DNA of 64,000 bases from assembly GCF_002209535.1 (NCBI RefSeq), contig NZ_NJIG01000007.1, positions 124,001 to 188,000 on the forward strand, read 5' to 3'. Below, piece after piece: positions 25,659 to 35,972 of this stretch. The position numbers and the translations under genes are program-made. The number at the start of each line of letters is the position of its first letter. Within the stretch, counting starts at the first letter, position 1. The notes under the pieces were generated by a model. The model was not told where the DNA came from and ran no database searches. It was given only the letters and a program-made list of their open reading frames with translations. This DNA comes from Achromobacter marplatensis. Lineage in GTDB: Bacteria; Pseudomonadota; Gammaproteobacteria; Burkholderiales; Burkholderiaceae_B.

Positions 25659-27056
25659 CTAGACCCGCAGTTTGTTGAACCGGACGGTGTTGACGACCAC
25701 CGCCAGGGCGGCGCAAACCGTCCCCAGCACCAGCGCCAGCCCGGGGCCATGCGCCACACTGACGCTGAAGGCGATGGCCACCAACGCCGTGCCGAAGCTC
25801 TGGCCAAAGACCCGGGTGGTGGCCTGCAAGCCGCCTGCCGCGCCGCTGCGCGAGCGGGGCGCGGCCGACAGCATGGCGCGGTTGTTCGGCGTCTGGAAAA
25901 AGCCGAAGCCCACCCCCGCCACGAACATGCCCGCCACGATGGGCCAGTTGGACACCGATGACGGCAGCAGCGCCAGCCACAGCATGCCGGCCACCATGGT
26001 CGCCGCCCCCACGCCGCTCAGGGTGGCGGCGGAATAGCGGTCGGACAGGCGGCCCGCCAGCGGGGCGATGATGGCCGTGCCCACGGGCCAGGCGCCCATC
26101 AGCATGCCGACCTCCAGATACGGCCGGCCCAGCACCTGCTGGAAATAGAAGGGCAGCGACACGTAAGACGCCATCTGCGCGGCAAAGGTACAGGCCGACG
26201 CGCCCACGGCAAACGCCAGCGGACGGATGCGCAGCAGGTCCACCGGCACCAGCGGCGCCGGTTGCTTACTGACGCGGCGCACCAGCACCAGCCCTGCGAC
26301 GCAGGCGATCGCCACCAGCCCGATGCCGCGCAGCAGGTCCTGGCCCATCATGTCCACGCCCGAAATGAAAACGCCCAGCGTCGCCATGCACAGCAGGGCG
26401 CTGACCCAATCCAGTTTCACGTCGTTGCGCGGCACTTCGGGCAGATGGCGCAGGCCGAACATGGCCAGCACGCAGATCGGCAGGTTTACCGCGAAGATCC
26501 ACGGCCAGGGCGCCACCGACAGGATGGCGGACCCGATGGTGGGACCCAGCACCGACATCACGGCCACCGTGGTGGCGTTGATGCTGATGCCCCGGCCCAG
26601 CATTTTCAGGGGATAGATATTGCGCACCAGGCCGCCGAACATGCACATCAGCGTCGCCGCGCCCACGCCCTGGAAAACGCGCGCTGCGGTCAGCTGCCAC
26701 AGCGTGCCGGCCAGCGCGCACCCCAGCGAAGCCAGGGTGAACAGCATCAGGCCGAAGGTGAACATGCGGCGAAAGCCGATGCGCTCGGCCAGCGCCGACA
26801 GCGGCAGCAGCGTCATCACCACCGCCAGGTTGTAGGCGTTGACGACCCAGACGGCTTCGGCGGGCGAGGCGTGCAGATCGACGGCAATGGTGGGCAGGGC
26901 CACGTTGGCGATGGTGGTGTCCAGCACCGACAGGCTGATGCCCGTCATCACCGTGGCCGCCGCCCAATACCGGCGCGGGGCCGGCAAACCGTCGGGCGGG
27001 GCGGGTTTGGCGCCGCCGCCCTGGGGCGTGTCCTTTGCGGCGTCGTTCTCCGCCAT
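25659..27056 (-). CDS. MFS transporter, DHA2 (EmrB/QacA) family
   Basis: 465 residues from ATG 27056, which overlaps the glmU stop by one base (TGATG). A longer frame starts nine codons inside glmU. About fourteen hydrophobic segments are visible, with SVLDTTIANVALPTIAVDL in helix 1 (motif D1 of DHA2 pumps) and a motif-A-like AERIGFRRMF. It is a predicted proton-driven exporter in the inner membrane. Translational linkage to glmU may be incidental. Confidence 0.88.
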   Translation of the reverse strand: MAENDAAKDTPQGGGAKPAPPDGLPAPRRYWAAATVMTGISLSVLDTTIANVALPTIAVDLHASPAEAVWVVNAYNLAVVMTLLPLSALAERIGFRRMFTFGLMLFTLASLGCALAGTLWQLTAARVFQGVGAATLMCMFGGLVRNIYPLKMLGRGISINATTVAVMSVLGPTIGSAILSVAPWPWIFAVNLPICVLAMFGLRHLPEVPRNDVKLDWVSALLCMATLGVFISGVDMMGQDLLRGIGLVAIACVAGLVLVRRVSKQPAPLVPVDLLRIRPLAFAVGASACTFAAQMASYVSLPFYFQQVLGRPYLEVGMLMGAWPVGTAIIAPLAGRLSDRYSAATLSGVGAATMVAGMLWLALLPSSVSNWPIVAGMFVAGVGFGFFQTPNNRAMLSAAPRSRSGAAGGLQATTRVFGQSFGTALVAIAFSVSVAHGPGLALVLGTVCAALAVVVNTVRFNKLRV

Positions 27057-28429
27057 CACGACTTCTTGACCGGACGCTGCCAACCCTCAACGGTGAGCTG
27101 TTTCGCGCGCGACACGGTCAGCTTGTCGGCCGGTGCATCGCGGGTCAGGGTGGTGCCGGCGCCCAGGGTCGCGCCACGGCCCACGCGCACGGGCGCCACC
27201 AGCTGCGTATCCGAGCCGATGAAGGCGTCGTCCTCGATGATGGTGCGGTGCTTGTTGACGCCGTCGTAGTTGCAGGTGATGGTGCCGGCGCCCACATTGA
27301 CGCGCTCGCCGATGTCGGCGTCGCCGATGTAGGCCAGGTGATTGGCCTTGCTGTCGGCGCCCAGCACGCTCTTCTTGATCTCGACGAAGTTGCCGACGTG
27401 GCTGCGGTCGCCCAGTTCGGCGCCCGGACGCAGGCGGGCGTACGGACCCACGCGCGCGTCGCGGCCCACTTCAGCCTGCTGCAGATGGCTGAACGCTTCG
27501 ATCTGCGTGCCCGCGCCGACGGTCACGTCGCGCAGGACGCAGTGCGGGCCCACGCGCACGCCATCAGCCAGCGTCACGGTGCCTTCGAACACGCAGCCCA
27601 CGTCGATGAACACGTCGCGTCCGCAGGACAGCGTGCCGCGCACGTCAAAGCGCGCCGGATCGGCCAGCGTGACGCCGGCTTCCAGCTGGCGGCGCGCCTG
27701 CTCACCCTGCCAGCGGCGTTCCAGTTCGGCTTGCTGCACGCGGCTGTTCACGCCCAGCGTTTCCCAGCCCGCGCCGGGTTGGGCCGCGCCCACCGGCACG
27801 CCATCGACGACCGCCAGCCCGACCACATCGGTCAGGTAGTACTCGCCCTGGGCGTTCTTGTTGTCGATGCGGGTCAGCCAGTCTTTCAGCTTGGCGGTCG
27901 GCGCGGTCAGGATGCCGGTGTTCACTTCCTTGATGGCGTGTTCGGCTTCCGAGGCGTCCTTGTGTTCGACGATGCGGCACACGTTGCCCTGGGCGTCGCG
28001 CACGATGCGGCCGTAGCCGGTGGAGTCCGCCAGCACTTCGGTCAGTACCGCTGCGCCCGAAGCGCGCGCGGCCAGCAGGCGTTGCAGCGTGCCCGGCTGC
28101 ACCAGCGGCACGTCGCCATACAGCACCAGGGTCACGTCGTCCTTGCCATCGCCTTCCAACAACAGCGGCACCGCCTGCTGCACGGCGTGGCCGGTGCCTT
28201 GCTGCGGCTGCTGCAGCACGAAGTGCAGATCGGCCTGGCCCTCGAACGCCTGTTTGACGCGGTCGGCGCCATGGCCCACCACGACGATGATGCGCGCCGG
28301 CTTCAATTGGCGCGCGCTGTCCAGCACATGGGCCAGCATGGGCTTGCCCGCCAGCGTGTGCAGCACTTTGGGAAGGTCGGACTGCATGCGTTTGCCCAGT
28401 CCGGCGGCAAGGATCACTACATTAAGCAT
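27056..28429 (-). CDS. glmU: Bifunctional UDP-GlcNAc pyrophosphorylase / glucosamine-1-P acetyltransferase
   Basis: 457 residues. The N-terminal uridylyltransferase shows [18 protein letters not shown] and LYGDVPLVQ. The C-terminal half is a left-handed beta-helix of hexapeptide repeats with [20 protein letters not shown] and [20 protein letters not shown], the acetyltransferase active site. It catalyses the last two steps to UDP-GlcNAc, complementing glmS in the same window. It is the first gene of a two-gene unit with the exporter downstream. Confidence 0.97.
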   Translation of the reverse strand: MLNVVILAAGLGKRMQSDLPKVLHTLAGKPMLAHVLDSARQLKPARIIVVVGHGADRVKQAFEGQADLHFVLQQPQQGTGHAVQQAVPLLLEGDGKDDVTLVLYGDVPLVQPGTLQRLLAARASGAAVLTEVLADSTGYGRIVRDAQGNVCRIVEHKDASEAEHAIKEVNTGILTAPTAKLKDWLTRIDNKNAQGEYYLTDVVGLAVVDGVPVGAAQPGAGWETLGVNSRVQQAELERRWQGEQARRQLEAGVTLADPARFDVRGTLSCGRDVFIDVGCVFEGTVTLADGVRVGPHCVLRDVTVGAGTQIEAFSHLQQAEVGRDARVGPYARLRPGAELGDRSHVGNFVEIKKSVLGADSKANHLAYIGDADIGERVNVGAGTITCNYDGVNKHRTIIEDDAFIGSDTQLVAPVRVGRGATLGAGTTLTRDAPADKLTVSRAKQLTVEGWQRPVKKS

Positions 28430-28495
28430 AAGTTCCAGGAAAGGTTGGGACGGTCGAGCGGCCTTGCGGCCGTCTCGCGTGTCGATTGAAAAGGG

Positions 28496-29299
28496 TCAGG
28501 GCTTGCCGTCGGCAGGCCCCGTTTTCTTGGCGGACTTGGCCGCAGATTTGGCGGCGGGCTTGCGTGCCGCAGGCTTGGACGCCTTGGCCTCGGTCTTCGC
28601 GGCGGACTTGGATTCGCCGGGTTTGGCCTTGGCATCCGCCCCCGGGTCCGCGCCGGGCGCGGCGGGATTGGCCGGCATGGACGCCGCGGTGGCCGCAGCG
28701 ATCTGGTTGAACTGCTGCTGCAGCAGGTCCCACCAGGCCTTGGACGCCGATTGCGCGGCGGCGCCCATCTGTTCGCTCATGCCTTGCATGGCCGATTCCG
28801 GCCCGGCCTTGTCCGCGGGGGCGTCCGCCTCCTTGCCGTCCGGATCCTGCTGGGCCTTGTCTTGCCCAGACGGCGGATTCGATGCCGGCTTGGCAGCGGC
28901 CTTGGGCGCGGGTTTCAGGCCCAGCACCACTTCCAGCGGAGACGCTGCGCCGCTGTCACGGACCGCGCCCAGGTCCATGTTGGCTGCGCTATCCACAAAC
29001 GCGCGCAGCGTGCTGATGGTGGAGCGCTGCACTTCCATGCCCTGGATGGTGGAAGACAGCATCGACAGGTTCATGCGCAGCCAGTTTTCCACCGAGCGCA
29101 ATTCGGCGATGCGGCGGTCCAGGTCTTCAAGGTTCATGGGAGGCGCCATCGGCAGGCTGCTGGCCAGGCCGCCAGGCCCGGTCAGGCCGGCCCAGGCCTG
29201 GCGCATCATTTCCATGCTGGCCAGAAGGGGATTGCCCGACAGGTCGGAGTTCTGTCCCATGCCAGGAAGGACGAACGGATTCGTGAATTGGTCGCTCAT
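28496..29299 (-). CDS. phaM: PhaM-type polyhydroxyalkanoate granule regulatory protein
   Basis: 267 residues from ATG 29299 (GGGGAGA eight bases upstream; an ATG five codons earlier lacks this). The N-terminal conserved part has NPFVLPGMGQNSDLSGNPLL and LEDLDRRIAELRSVENWLRM, characteristic of PhaM. The C-terminal third is an Ala/Lys/Pro-rich tail with repeated AAKSA- and KPAA-like units, resembling histone H1 tails. In PhaM this tail binds DNA, linking PHB granules to the nucleoid and activating PhaC. No phaC is in the window. Confidence 0.85.
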   Translation of the reverse strand: MSDQFTNPFVLPGMGQNSDLSGNPLLASMEMMRQAWAGLTGPGGLASSLPMAPPMNLEDLDRRIAELRSVENWLRMNLSMLSSTIQGMEVQRSTISTLRAFVDSAANMDLGAVRDSGAASPLEVVLGLKPAPKAAAKPASNPPSGQDKAQQDPDGKEADAPADKAGPESAMQGMSEQMGAAAQSASKAWWDLLQQQFNQIAAATAASMPANPAAPGADPGADAKAKPGESKSAAKTEAKASKPAARKPAAKSAAKSAKKTGPADGKP

Positions 29300-29341
29300 G
29301 CCAGGTCTCCCCAAATACGGATGGTTTCCGCCGGCCGCCGG

Positions 29342-29989
29342 TCAACCCGGCAGCAGCTGATTATTCTCCACGCGCACACGGTCGCCCGAGGCAAAGGCGA
29401 ACGGCTGCGCGCTACGGAACTGGCGCGCACTACCGTCGCCCATGCGGACCGTGAGTTCATAGTGCGTCACCGTTTGTTGCTGTCTGATATTACGCTCAAC
29501 TTCACGGCCTGCCAAAGCACCGCCGACCGCGCCCAGCACGGTCAGGGCCGTCTTGCCGCTGCCTCCGCCAAACTGATTACCCACAACGCCTCCCACCACT
29601 CCGCCGCCAATGGTGCCGACCAGATGGTCGCTATTGTCCTTCACAGGCACCTGCACCTGGCGGACCGATTCCACCACGCCGCAGCTCTGGCAAGCCTGCT
29701 GCGCCGGCACAGGGGCCGCAGGACGGGGCGCCGCGGCCGAGGCCGGGCGGCCGGTCTGCGCCGGGACGGGCGCGGGCGGCACGGCGGCCTGGGGCGCGGG
29801 CGCCAGGTTGGCGCTTTCCGGGCCGGCGCCCGCCACGGGCGCATCCGCATGCGGATTGGCCGACGGCGAGGGCAACCAGCCCATCACCGCGGCCACGCCT
29901 ACCGCGCACATGACAATGACGGCAATCGCCGCCGCCGCGACCAGCGGATGCAGGCCGCGGCGCGGGTTCTCGATTCGGGTGGTATTCAT
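29342..29989 (-). CDS. Glycine-zipper 2TM domain protein, outer-membrane or periplasmic
   Basis: 215 residues. An N-terminal membrane anchor (residues about 17-37) is followed by a Pro/Ala-rich linker with a CQSCG pair and then a glycine zipper (LVGTIGGGVVGGVVGNQFGG and VLGAVGGALAGREVERNIRQ), ending in a small beta domain. Similar to Rickettsia 17-kDa surface antigen/SlyB-like proteins. Role unknown, probably envelope stability. Confidence 0.82.
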   Translation of the reverse strand: MNTTRIENPRRGLHPLVAAAAIAVIVMCAVGVAAVMGWLPSPSANPHADAPVAGAGPESANLAPAPQAAVPPAPVPAQTGRPASAAAPRPAAPVPAQQACQSCGVVESVRQVQVPVKDNSDHLVGTIGGGVVGGVVGNQFGGGSGKTALTVLGAVGGALAGREVERNIRQQQTVTHYELTVRMGDGSARQFRSAQPFAFASGDRVRVENNQLLPG

Positions 29990-30120
29990 GACGAAGCTCC
30001 ATCGTAACTAACCGGCATCGGTATAGCACCCGGGCGCGGTTTCGGCATGTTGCGATGGTGACGCTTCTTTGCAGGCGCAAGCCCGGTGGACAGGCCATCC
30101 CATTCGTGGACAATAGGCGC

Positions 30121-30357
30121 ATGGATTCCATTTCCCTGCCCCAGCTCGAACAGGCGATCAACTATTGGCGCAACATCTCGCCGTCGATCGGCGAAGAATC
30201 GCGCCTGTGCCCCGAAGCCGCGGCGCTGGCCACGCCCTACGCCTTGATGATCATTTCGCACCGGCACGACATCGCGGTCGCCGAACTCAATGAAAAAGCC
30301 CAGGCGGCGCTGGCCGGCTGGGCTGCTTCAGGCGCACGCGCCCCATCCAATCCCTGA
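30121..30357 (+). CDS. DUF3717-family small protein
   Basis: 78 residues starting at ATG 30121 within a longer open frame. The sequence MDSISLPQLEQAINYWR and ESRLCPEAAALATPYALMII matches a short betaproteobacterial family of unknown function (DUF3717). Its stop at 30357 abuts the convergent SCO gene stop at 30358. Confidence 0.75.
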   Translation: MDSISLPQLEQAINYWRNISPSIGEESRLCPEAAALATPYALMIISHRHDIAVAELNEKAQAALAGWAASGARAPSNP

Positions 30358-30963
30358 TCAGCCTTTCAGCAGGGCCTTGATGTCGTGCGTCAGGGCGTCC
30401 ACGCCCAGATTGTTGTTGGCCAGCACGCGGGACTCGCCCTTGCCGTCCAGCAGGTAGAACGCGGCGGTGTGGTCCATCGTGTAGTTGCCGTCCTTGGTGG
30501 GCGCCTTGGCGTAGTAAGCCTTGAACGACGCGGCCGCCTTCTTGACCTGGTCCGGCGTGCCGGTCAGGCCCAGGAAGCGCGGATCGAAGGCCGTCACGTA
30601 CTGCTTGAGCACTTCCTGCGTGTCACGCTCCGGGTCCACCGTGATCAGCAGCACCTGCACGCGATCGGCGTCCGGACCCAGATTCTTCATGACCTCGGTC
30701 AGTTCGGCCAACGACGTGGGGCACACGTCCGGGCACTGCGTGAACCCGAAGAACACCACGACGACCTTGCCGGCGAAGTCGGACAACTGGCGCGTCTTGC
30801 CGTTGGTGTCGGTCAGCTCCATGCCGCGGCCCAGCTGGGTGCCGCTGATGTCGCTGCCTTTGAACGTGGGCGCGCTTTCACCGCAAGCGGCAAGAGCGGC
30901 GGCGAAGGCGGCAGCAGCGCCGAAGCGCAGGGCCAGCCGGCGGCTGGCGGAAAACACGGACAT
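30358..30963 (-). CDS. SCO1/SenC-type copper chaperone lipoprotein
   Basis: 201 residues from ATG 30963 (GGAGG upstream); the longer open frame extends into ctaB and is discarded. Signal peptide with lipobox-like ALAACGES (cysteine near residue 27), so a membrane-anchored periplasmic protein. Thioredoxin fold with the copper motif CPDVCP near residue 80 and the distal histidine in DHTAAFYL. It delivers copper to the CuA site of cytochrome oxidase subunit II. It is last in the ctaA-ctaB-sco unit. Confidence 0.92.
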   Translation of the reverse strand: MSVFSASRRLALRFGAAAAFAAALAACGESAPTFKGSDISGTQLGRGMELTDTNGKTRQLSDFAGKVVVVFFGFTQCPDVCPTSLAELTEVMKNLGPDADRVQVLLITVDPERDTQEVLKQYVTAFDPRFLGLTGTPDQVKKAAASFKAYYAKAPTKDGNYTMDHTAAFYLLDGKGESRVLANNNLGVDALTHDIKALLKG

Positions 30964-30980
30964 CAACAACCTCCAGGGGG

Positions 30981-31874
30981 TCAGCGCAGCAGGCCGACCC
31001 AGTGGTCCACCAGCAGGGCGCCGAACAGCAGCGCCAGGTAGAGAATGGAAAAACGGAACATGCTGCGCGCCAGCTGGTCGCTGTAGGCGCGGTACAGGCG
31101 CCACGCATACGAGACGAACATGCCGCCCAGCACCAACGCCGACAATAGATACAGCTCGCCGCTCATGCGGATGGCGTAGGGCAACAGCGTCGTGGCCACC
31201 AGCGCCACGCTGTACAGCAGGATGTGCAGGCGCGTGAACTGGTTGCCGTGGGTGACCGGCAGCATGGGCAGGCCGGCCTTGGCGTAGTCATGGTTGCGGT
31301 ACAGCGCCAGCGCCCAGAAGTGCGGCGGCGTCCAGATGAAGATGATCAGCACCAGCACCCAGGCCTCGGCCGGCACCGAGTCCGCCACGGCGGCCCAGCC
31401 CAGCGCCGGCGGCATCGCGCCCGACAGCCCGCCGATCACGATGTTCTGCGGCGTACGCGGCTTGAGGATGACGGTGTAGATGACGGCGTAGCCCACAAAA
31501 GTGGCGAAGGTCAGCCACATGGTCAGGGGGTTCACCAGCGTGTACAGCACGAACATGCCCGCGCCGCCCAGCAGGCCAGACAGGCTCAGCACCTGGAAGG
31601 CCGAGATGGTGCCCTGGGCGGTGGCGCGGCGCGCGGTGCGCAGCATGCGCGCGTCGACTTCCTGTTCGATCAGGCAGTTGATGGCGAAAGCGGCTGCGGC
31701 AAGCAGCCAGATGCCGAGCGTGCCGAACAGCACGCGGCGCATATCGGGAATGCCCGGTGCGGCAAGAAACATGCCGATGACTGCGCAAAACACCGCCAGC
31801 TGCGTGACGCGCGGCTTGGTGAGTACGAAGTATTGGCGGAACAATCCGGGTTGAGGAGCGGCAAGACTGGTCAT
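30981..31874 (-). CDS. ctaB: Protoheme IX farnesyltransferase (heme O synthase)
   Basis: 297 residues from ATG 31874. UbiA-type prenyltransferase with about nine membrane segments and the motifs [20 protein letters not shown] and [19 protein letters not shown]. Converts heme B to heme O for cytochrome oxidase, upstream of CtaA. It sits 13 bp behind ctaA and 17 bp before the sco gene. Confidence 0.95.
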   Translation of the reverse strand: MTSLAAPQPGLFRQYFVLTKPRVTQLAVFCAVIGMFLAAPGIPDMRRVLFGTLGIWLLAAAAFAINCLIEQEVDARMLRTARRATAQGTISAFQVLSLSGLLGGAGMFVLYTLVNPLTMWLTFATFVGYAVIYTVILKPRTPQNIVIGGLSGAMPPALGWAAVADSVPAEAWVLVLIIFIWTPPHFWALALYRNHDYAKAGLPMLPVTHGNQFTRLHILLYSVALVATTLLPYAIRMSGELYLLSALVLGGMFVSYAWRLYRAYSDQLARSMFRFSILYLALLFGALLVDHWVGLLR

Positions 31875-31887
31875 AGTGGACCCTATT

Positions 31888-32922
31888 TTAAACGCGCACC
31901 GAATTGGGGCCATAGCCCCCCGCCGGTGCGCGTCCCGCCGTGGACAAACGCACCATCAGCACCACCGCAGCCAAGGTCAGCCCGGCGGCGCCCCCATTGT
32001 GCAGCACGGCGATCAGCAGCGGCCACTGGAAGAAGATGGTGGTCAGGCCGGTGAACAACTGCGCGACCAGCAGCGCCAGCATCAGCGTGGCGGGGCCGCG
32101 CAAGCCGGGTTCGGCCCGCAGCCGCCAGGCCAGCGTGCCCAGGTACAGGAACACGACGAAGGCGAAGTTGCGGTGCACCCAGTGGATCGCGGTCAGCGCC
32201 GGCTGCGAGATCATCTCGCCCGAGGGCAGTTCACCCAGGCCGCGGATGACCGAATAGCCGCCGTGGAAGTCCATGTCCGGCACCCACTGCCCGTGGCACA
32301 TGGGGAAGTCCATGCAGGCCAGCGCGGCATAGTTAGTGCTGACCCACCCACCCAGCGTCACCTGCACCAGCAACAGCCCGAAGCCGACTGCCACCCACGG
32401 TTTCCACCGGGCAGCCGCGGCGCCGATGGCCAGATGCGGGCGTTCGCGGGCCGATAGCCACGTCATCAGCGCCAGCACCGACAACCCGAACACCAGATGG
32501 GAGGTCACCACGGCCGGCATCAGCTTGTGCGTGACGGTCCAGGCGCCGAACGCGCCCTGCACGCACACGGCCACCAGCGTCGAGATGGCCAGCGCGGGCG
32601 AACGGCCCAGTTCGCGGCGATAGCGCCACGCCATGTAGACGATGCCGATGATGAGCATGCCCAGGATGGTCCCGACGTAGCGGTGGATCATTTCGATCCA
32701 GGCCTTGGACATCGTCACCGGCCCGAAGGGCATCGCCTGGGACGCCTGATGGATGTCACCCTGCGCGCCCAGCGGCGTCACGCTGCCGTAGCAGCCCGGC
32801 CAATCAGGGCAGCCCAGGCCCGAATCCGTCAGGCGCACGAAGGCGCCGAACATGATCAGGTCCAAGGTCAGGAACCAGGTGAAAAAAACAAGTTTGCGGT
32901 ACCGCGCTTTGATACGTTCCAT
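31888..32922 (-). CDS. ctaA: Heme A synthase (COX15/CtaA)
   Basis: 344 residues from ATG 32922; a GTG 15 codons earlier is an alternative. Eight hydrophobic segments are seen, with the conserved [19 protein letters not shown] and the second-half [17 protein letters not shown]. Histidines in helix positions EMIHRYVG and TAIHWVHRN ligate heme. Converts heme O to heme A in the inner membrane. Confidence 0.95.
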   Translation of the reverse strand: MERIKARYRKLVFFTWFLTLDLIMFGAFVRLTDSGLGCPDWPGCYGSVTPLGAQGDIHQASQAMPFGPVTMSKAWIEMIHRYVGTILGMLIIGIVYMAWRYRRELGRSPALAISTLVAVCVQGAFGAWTVTHKLMPAVVTSHLVFGLSVLALMTWLSARERPHLAIGAAAARWKPWVAVGFGLLLVQVTLGGWVSTNYAALACMDFPMCHGQWVPDMDFHGGYSVIRGLGELPSGEMISQPALTAIHWVHRNFAFVVFLYLGTLAWRLRAEPGLRGPATLMLALLVAQLFTGLTTIFFQWPLLIAVLHNGGAAGLTLAAVVLMVRLSTAGRAPAGGYGPNSVRV

Positions 32923-32991
32923 TTCCCTAAACCATGACTCTGCCGCGCCGCGCGGATCCCGCGGCACTCGGCCATCCCACTATCGGTGGGG

Positions 32992-33642
32992 TCACCCTAT
33001 CCTCGAGTTATAGACCAGCTTGCTGATGTCCTTGCGCACTTTCACGCCATCGGCCTCGGCAGGGTACTGCATCATCAGGTTGCCCAGCGGGTCGATCACC
33101 CAGATCGGCTCCGGCAGCCCGGGCTGGCCGGCGGCCGCATCCCGCGCCAGCAGGTAGCGCGCCAGCTGGTCCGGGTCGGCGCGCAGCATGACCGTGCCCT
33201 TGTAGGCTTCCAGCACCTTGTCCGGCACCGGCGCATTGTCGGTGATGAACCAGACGCGCGCCAGGCGGTCCACGTTCTTGCCCTGGCTGGCGTGGCTGTT
33301 GCGCGTGATGTAGAGCTTGCGGGCGCAGCTTTCCGGGCAGGCCGCGCCGTCGGCCGTCACCAGCAGCCACTTGCCTTTCAGGCTTTGCAGGTCGAACGGC
33401 TTGCCGTCCAGCGTCGTCAGTTTCAGTTCGCCCGCGGCCGGCATGGGGCGCTGCGGCGACACCAGCGTGCCGTAATTGCTGGAATCCGCCGGCCACCACT
33501 GCGGGTTCATGTACACCACGAAGGCGGCCACGATCGGCGCCAACGAACACAGGAACACCAGCAGCATGGGCATCAATGAGCGCTTGCGTGCCGGTTTGTC
33601 AGGTGAAATTTCGCGAGCCACTTTATATCCTGGATGATTCAT
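32992..33642 (-). CDS. Membrane-anchored thioredoxin-like protein, cytochrome oxidase assembly
   Basis: 216 residues. One membrane helix (residues about 24-44) precedes a periplasmic domain with DGAACPESCARKLY, a C-x3-C copper/redox motif like SCO proteins. Position between surf1 and ctaA suggests copper delivery or thiol chemistry in oxidase assembly. The family is common in betaproteobacterial cta clusters but its specific activity is inferred. Confidence 0.78.
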   Translation of the reverse strand: MNHPGYKVAREISPDKPARKRSLMPMLLVFLCSLAPIVAAFVVYMNPQWWPADSSNYGTLVSPQRPMPAAGELKLTTLDGKPFDLQSLKGKWLLVTADGAACPESCARKLYITRNSHASQGKNVDRLARVWFITDNAPVPDKVLEAYKGTVMLRADPDQLARYLLARDAAAGQPGLPEPIWVIDPLGNLMMQYPAEADGVKVRKDISKLVYNSRIG

Positions 33643-33657
33643 TCATTGACGTGCGCA

Positions 33658-34461
33658 TCAGGCCCGAGGGCCGCTCTGCGCGCGTTGGCGCATGCGCTTG
33701 ATGGCGCCCCCCAGCACCACCAGCCATGCGATGGCGGCTATCAGACCAAACGCGAACCACTGCACGGCGTAAGACGTGTTCTTCTGGAAATCCACCGACG
33801 GCTGCGGCCAGTCGCGGACCAGGCCGTCGGCGGCGGCCGGGTCTTGCCCTGTCTGGCTGAGCACGACCGGCAACAGGTTCAGCCCGGTCGCGCGGGCATA
33901 GTCGGCAAGCGGCAGGTTCTGCACCTGCGGCACCCTGCCGCCCGCCACGGGCAAGGCGCGAGGCAGCGCGGAATGGTCCTGCCCGCCCATCGACCACAGC
34001 TCGAACATGCGTGGCACGCGGTCGGAGAGTTCGCCGGTGATGGTCTGCATGCCTTCTGGCGTGGCCGGAAGTTGGGGGTCGCCCTGGCCCTGGATCACCC
34101 GCGGCAGCCAGCCCCGCAACACCACCACCGCCTGCCGCGACGACACGTCCAGCAGCAGCGGCGTGGCCAGCCAATAGCCGGGCCTGCCATCGTGGTTGCG
34201 GTTGTCCAGCAGTACACTGAATTGCGGCAGCCACGCGCCGCTGGCCTGGGCCACGCGCCACGCGGTCATGTCGTCGGAAGGCGTTGCCGGGGTCAGCATC
34301 AGCGGCGCCTGCTTGCGGCCCGCTTCGATCGCCGCCAGAATGGCGCGTCGCTCGTCGCTGCGACGCAACTGCCATTGCCCCAGCGACACCAGAATCACCA
34401 CGGCGATGCCAAGCAGGAGTAGGGCGGCTACCGTGTAGCGGGTTGAATGCGGTCGGGCCAT
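33658..34461 (-). CDS. SURF1-family cytochrome oxidase assembly protein
   Basis: 267 residues. Two membrane helices flank a periplasmic domain: the first at about residues 8-28, the second at about 230-250. The SURF1 marker LGQWQLRRSDERRAIL follows the first helix, with VVLRGWLPR mid-protein and WFAFGLIAAIAWLVVLGG in the last helix. Acts in heme a insertion or stability of subunit I. The following gene starts 15 bp downstream, on the same strand. Confidence 0.9.
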   Translation of the reverse strand: MARPHSTRYTVAALLLLGIAVVILVSLGQWQLRRSDERRAILAAIEAGRKQAPLMLTPATPSDDMTAWRVAQASGAWLPQFSVLLDNRNHDGRPGYWLATPLLLDVSSRQAVVVLRGWLPRVIQGQGDPQLPATPEGMQTITGELSDRVPRMFELWSMGGQDHSALPRALPVAGGRVPQVQNLPLADYARATGLNLLPVVLSQTGQDPAAADGLVRDWPQPSVDFQKNTSYAVQWFAFGLIAAIAWLVVLGGAIKRMRQRAQSGPRA

Positions 34462-34497
34462 GTATCGTTGCTAACTCTGTTTTGTCCGGAGACCACC

Positions 34498-34698
34498 ATG
34501 CGCGTTTTCGTCGTACTGGCCTTCATCGGTATTCTGGCCAGCCTGGCATCCGCCCTGGTCTACCTGATGCGGGACAAAGGCACTACCAGCCGTACCGTCA
34601 ATGCGCTGACGGTGCGCATCGGGCTGTCGGTCGCCCTGTTCCTGTTCGTGCTGTTCGCCCATCACATGGGCTGGATCGAAAGCACCGGGCTTAGATAG
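34498..34698 (+). CDS. Twin transmembrane protein, DUF2909 family
   Basis: 66 residues starting at ATG 34498 behind GGAG. Two hydrophobic helices separated by RDKGTTSRTVNALTVRIGLS. It lies divergently between surf1 and ctaE, its usual place in betaproteobacteria. Role unknown, presumably in oxidase assembly. Confidence 0.8.
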   Translation: MRVFVVLAFIGILASLASALVYLMRDKGTTSRTVNALTVRIGLSVALFLFVLFAHHMGWIESTGLR

Positions 34699-34825
34699 GC
34701 CCGCGGGGCATCGGTTCCCGCCCCCATCGCAACAAAGCGCGATCGGCGCCCGGCATTGTCGCCGCCTGGCCCCCTATCGCGCTTTACCCGCCCTGCGCCG
34801 CAGAGCGGATCCGTGCCCACCTGCG

Positions 34826-35701
34826 TCAGAACCAATAGACGAACAGGTACAAGCCCAGCCACACCACGTCCACAAAGTGCCAGTACCAGGCCGCGCCTTC
34901 AAAACCGAAGTGGTGGTCGGCGGTGAAATGGCCCCGGATCAGGCGGATCAGGATGACGGTCAGCATGGTGGCGCCCAGGATCACGTGGAACCCGTGGAAG
35001 CCGGTCAGCATGTAGAACAGCGAGCCGTACGCGCCCGAGTTGAACTTCAAGTTCAGCTCCGTGTACGCGTGGTGGTATTCGGCGGCCTGACAGGCCACGA
35101 AGATGAAGCCCAGGATGACCGTGGCGGCCAGCCAGAACATAGTCTTGCCCCGGTGGTTCTCGCGCAGCGCATGGTGGGCGATGGTCAGCGTGACGCCCGA
35201 GGACAGCAGCAGCGCGGTGTTGATGGTGGGCAGCCAGAACGGGCCCACCGTCTGGAACTGTTCGACCACGCCGGCGGGACCGAAGTTGGGCCAGGCGGCC
35301 TTGAAGTCGGGCCACAGCATCAGGCGGTGATCGATGTCGCCCAGCCACGGCGTGGTGATCGTGCGCGTGTACCAGAGCGCGCCGAAGAACGCGGCGAAGA
35401 ACATCACTTCCGAGAAGATGAACCAGCTCATGCCCCAACGGTACGAACCGTCGATGCGCTTGCTGTTCATGCCGGCTTCGGATTCCTGGATGGCGTCGCC
35501 GAACCAGTAGTACAGCACGACGATCAGCCCGATGAATCCCGCCAGCACGGACCATTTGGCCCAGCTGACGCCGTTGATCCAGGCTGCGGCGCCCAGCCCC
35601 ATGAACAGCAGGGCCACCGCCGTACGCACGGGGTGCCCCGAGTCGGCGGGCACAAAGTAGTACGGTGCCTCTTTACCTTGAACCGAGTGGCTTGCACTCA
35701 T
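34826..35701 (-). CDS. ctaE: Cytochrome c oxidase subunit III
   Basis: 291 residues, seven membrane helices, with the subunit III signature FTADHHFGFEGAAWYWHFVD near the C-terminus and MSWFIFSEVMFFAAFFGALW mid-protein. Inner-membrane component of the aa3-type oxidase. It lies 37 bp downstream of the DUF2970 gene. Confidence 0.96.
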   Translation of the reverse strand: MSASHSVQGKEAPYYFVPADSGHPVRTAVALLFMGLGAAAWINGVSWAKWSVLAGFIGLIVVLYYWFGDAIQESEAGMNSKRIDGSYRWGMSWFIFSEVMFFAAFFGALWYTRTITTPWLGDIDHRLMLWPDFKAAWPNFGPAGVVEQFQTVGPFWLPTINTALLLSSGVTLTIAHHALRENHRGKTMFWLAATVILGFIFVACQAAEYHHAYTELNLKFNSGAYGSLFYMLTGFHGFHVILGATMLTVILIRLIRGHFTADHHFGFEGAAWYWHFVDVVWLGLYLFVYWF

Positions 35702-35738
35702 GGCTTTCTCCCTGGTACAGATTTTTAGATTAAGTGAT

Positions 35739-35963
35739 TCAAGTCAGGCTAGAAACCGCCCAACGCACAATTAATACCAGCACAGTAACGAAGATTGCCG
35801 CTGCCAGCAGCCCGGCCACGATCACGTGCACCGGGTTCAGCCTGGCGCTGTCTTCCCGGTAGCCCGCGCCCTTGCGCACGCCGAAGAACCCCCACGCCAC
35901 CGCCTTCATCGTCTGAAGGAAACTCAGCTTGCGCCGAGAGGTTTCGTGCAGGTCGTCGCTCAT
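35739..35963 (-). CDS. DUF2970 small membrane protein
   Basis: 74 residues with one C-terminal membrane helix and the conserved LQTMKAVAWGFFGVRKGAGY of DUF2970. Normally found between ctaG and ctaE. Here it follows the 41-residue gene directly, with nine bases between. Probable oxidase assembly factor, unproven. Confidence 0.82.
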   Translation of the reverse strand: MSDDLHETSRRKLSFLQTMKAVAWGFFGVRKGAGYREDSARLNPVHVIVAGLLAAAIFVTVLVLIVRWAVSSLT

Positions 35964-35972
35964 GGCCGTGGC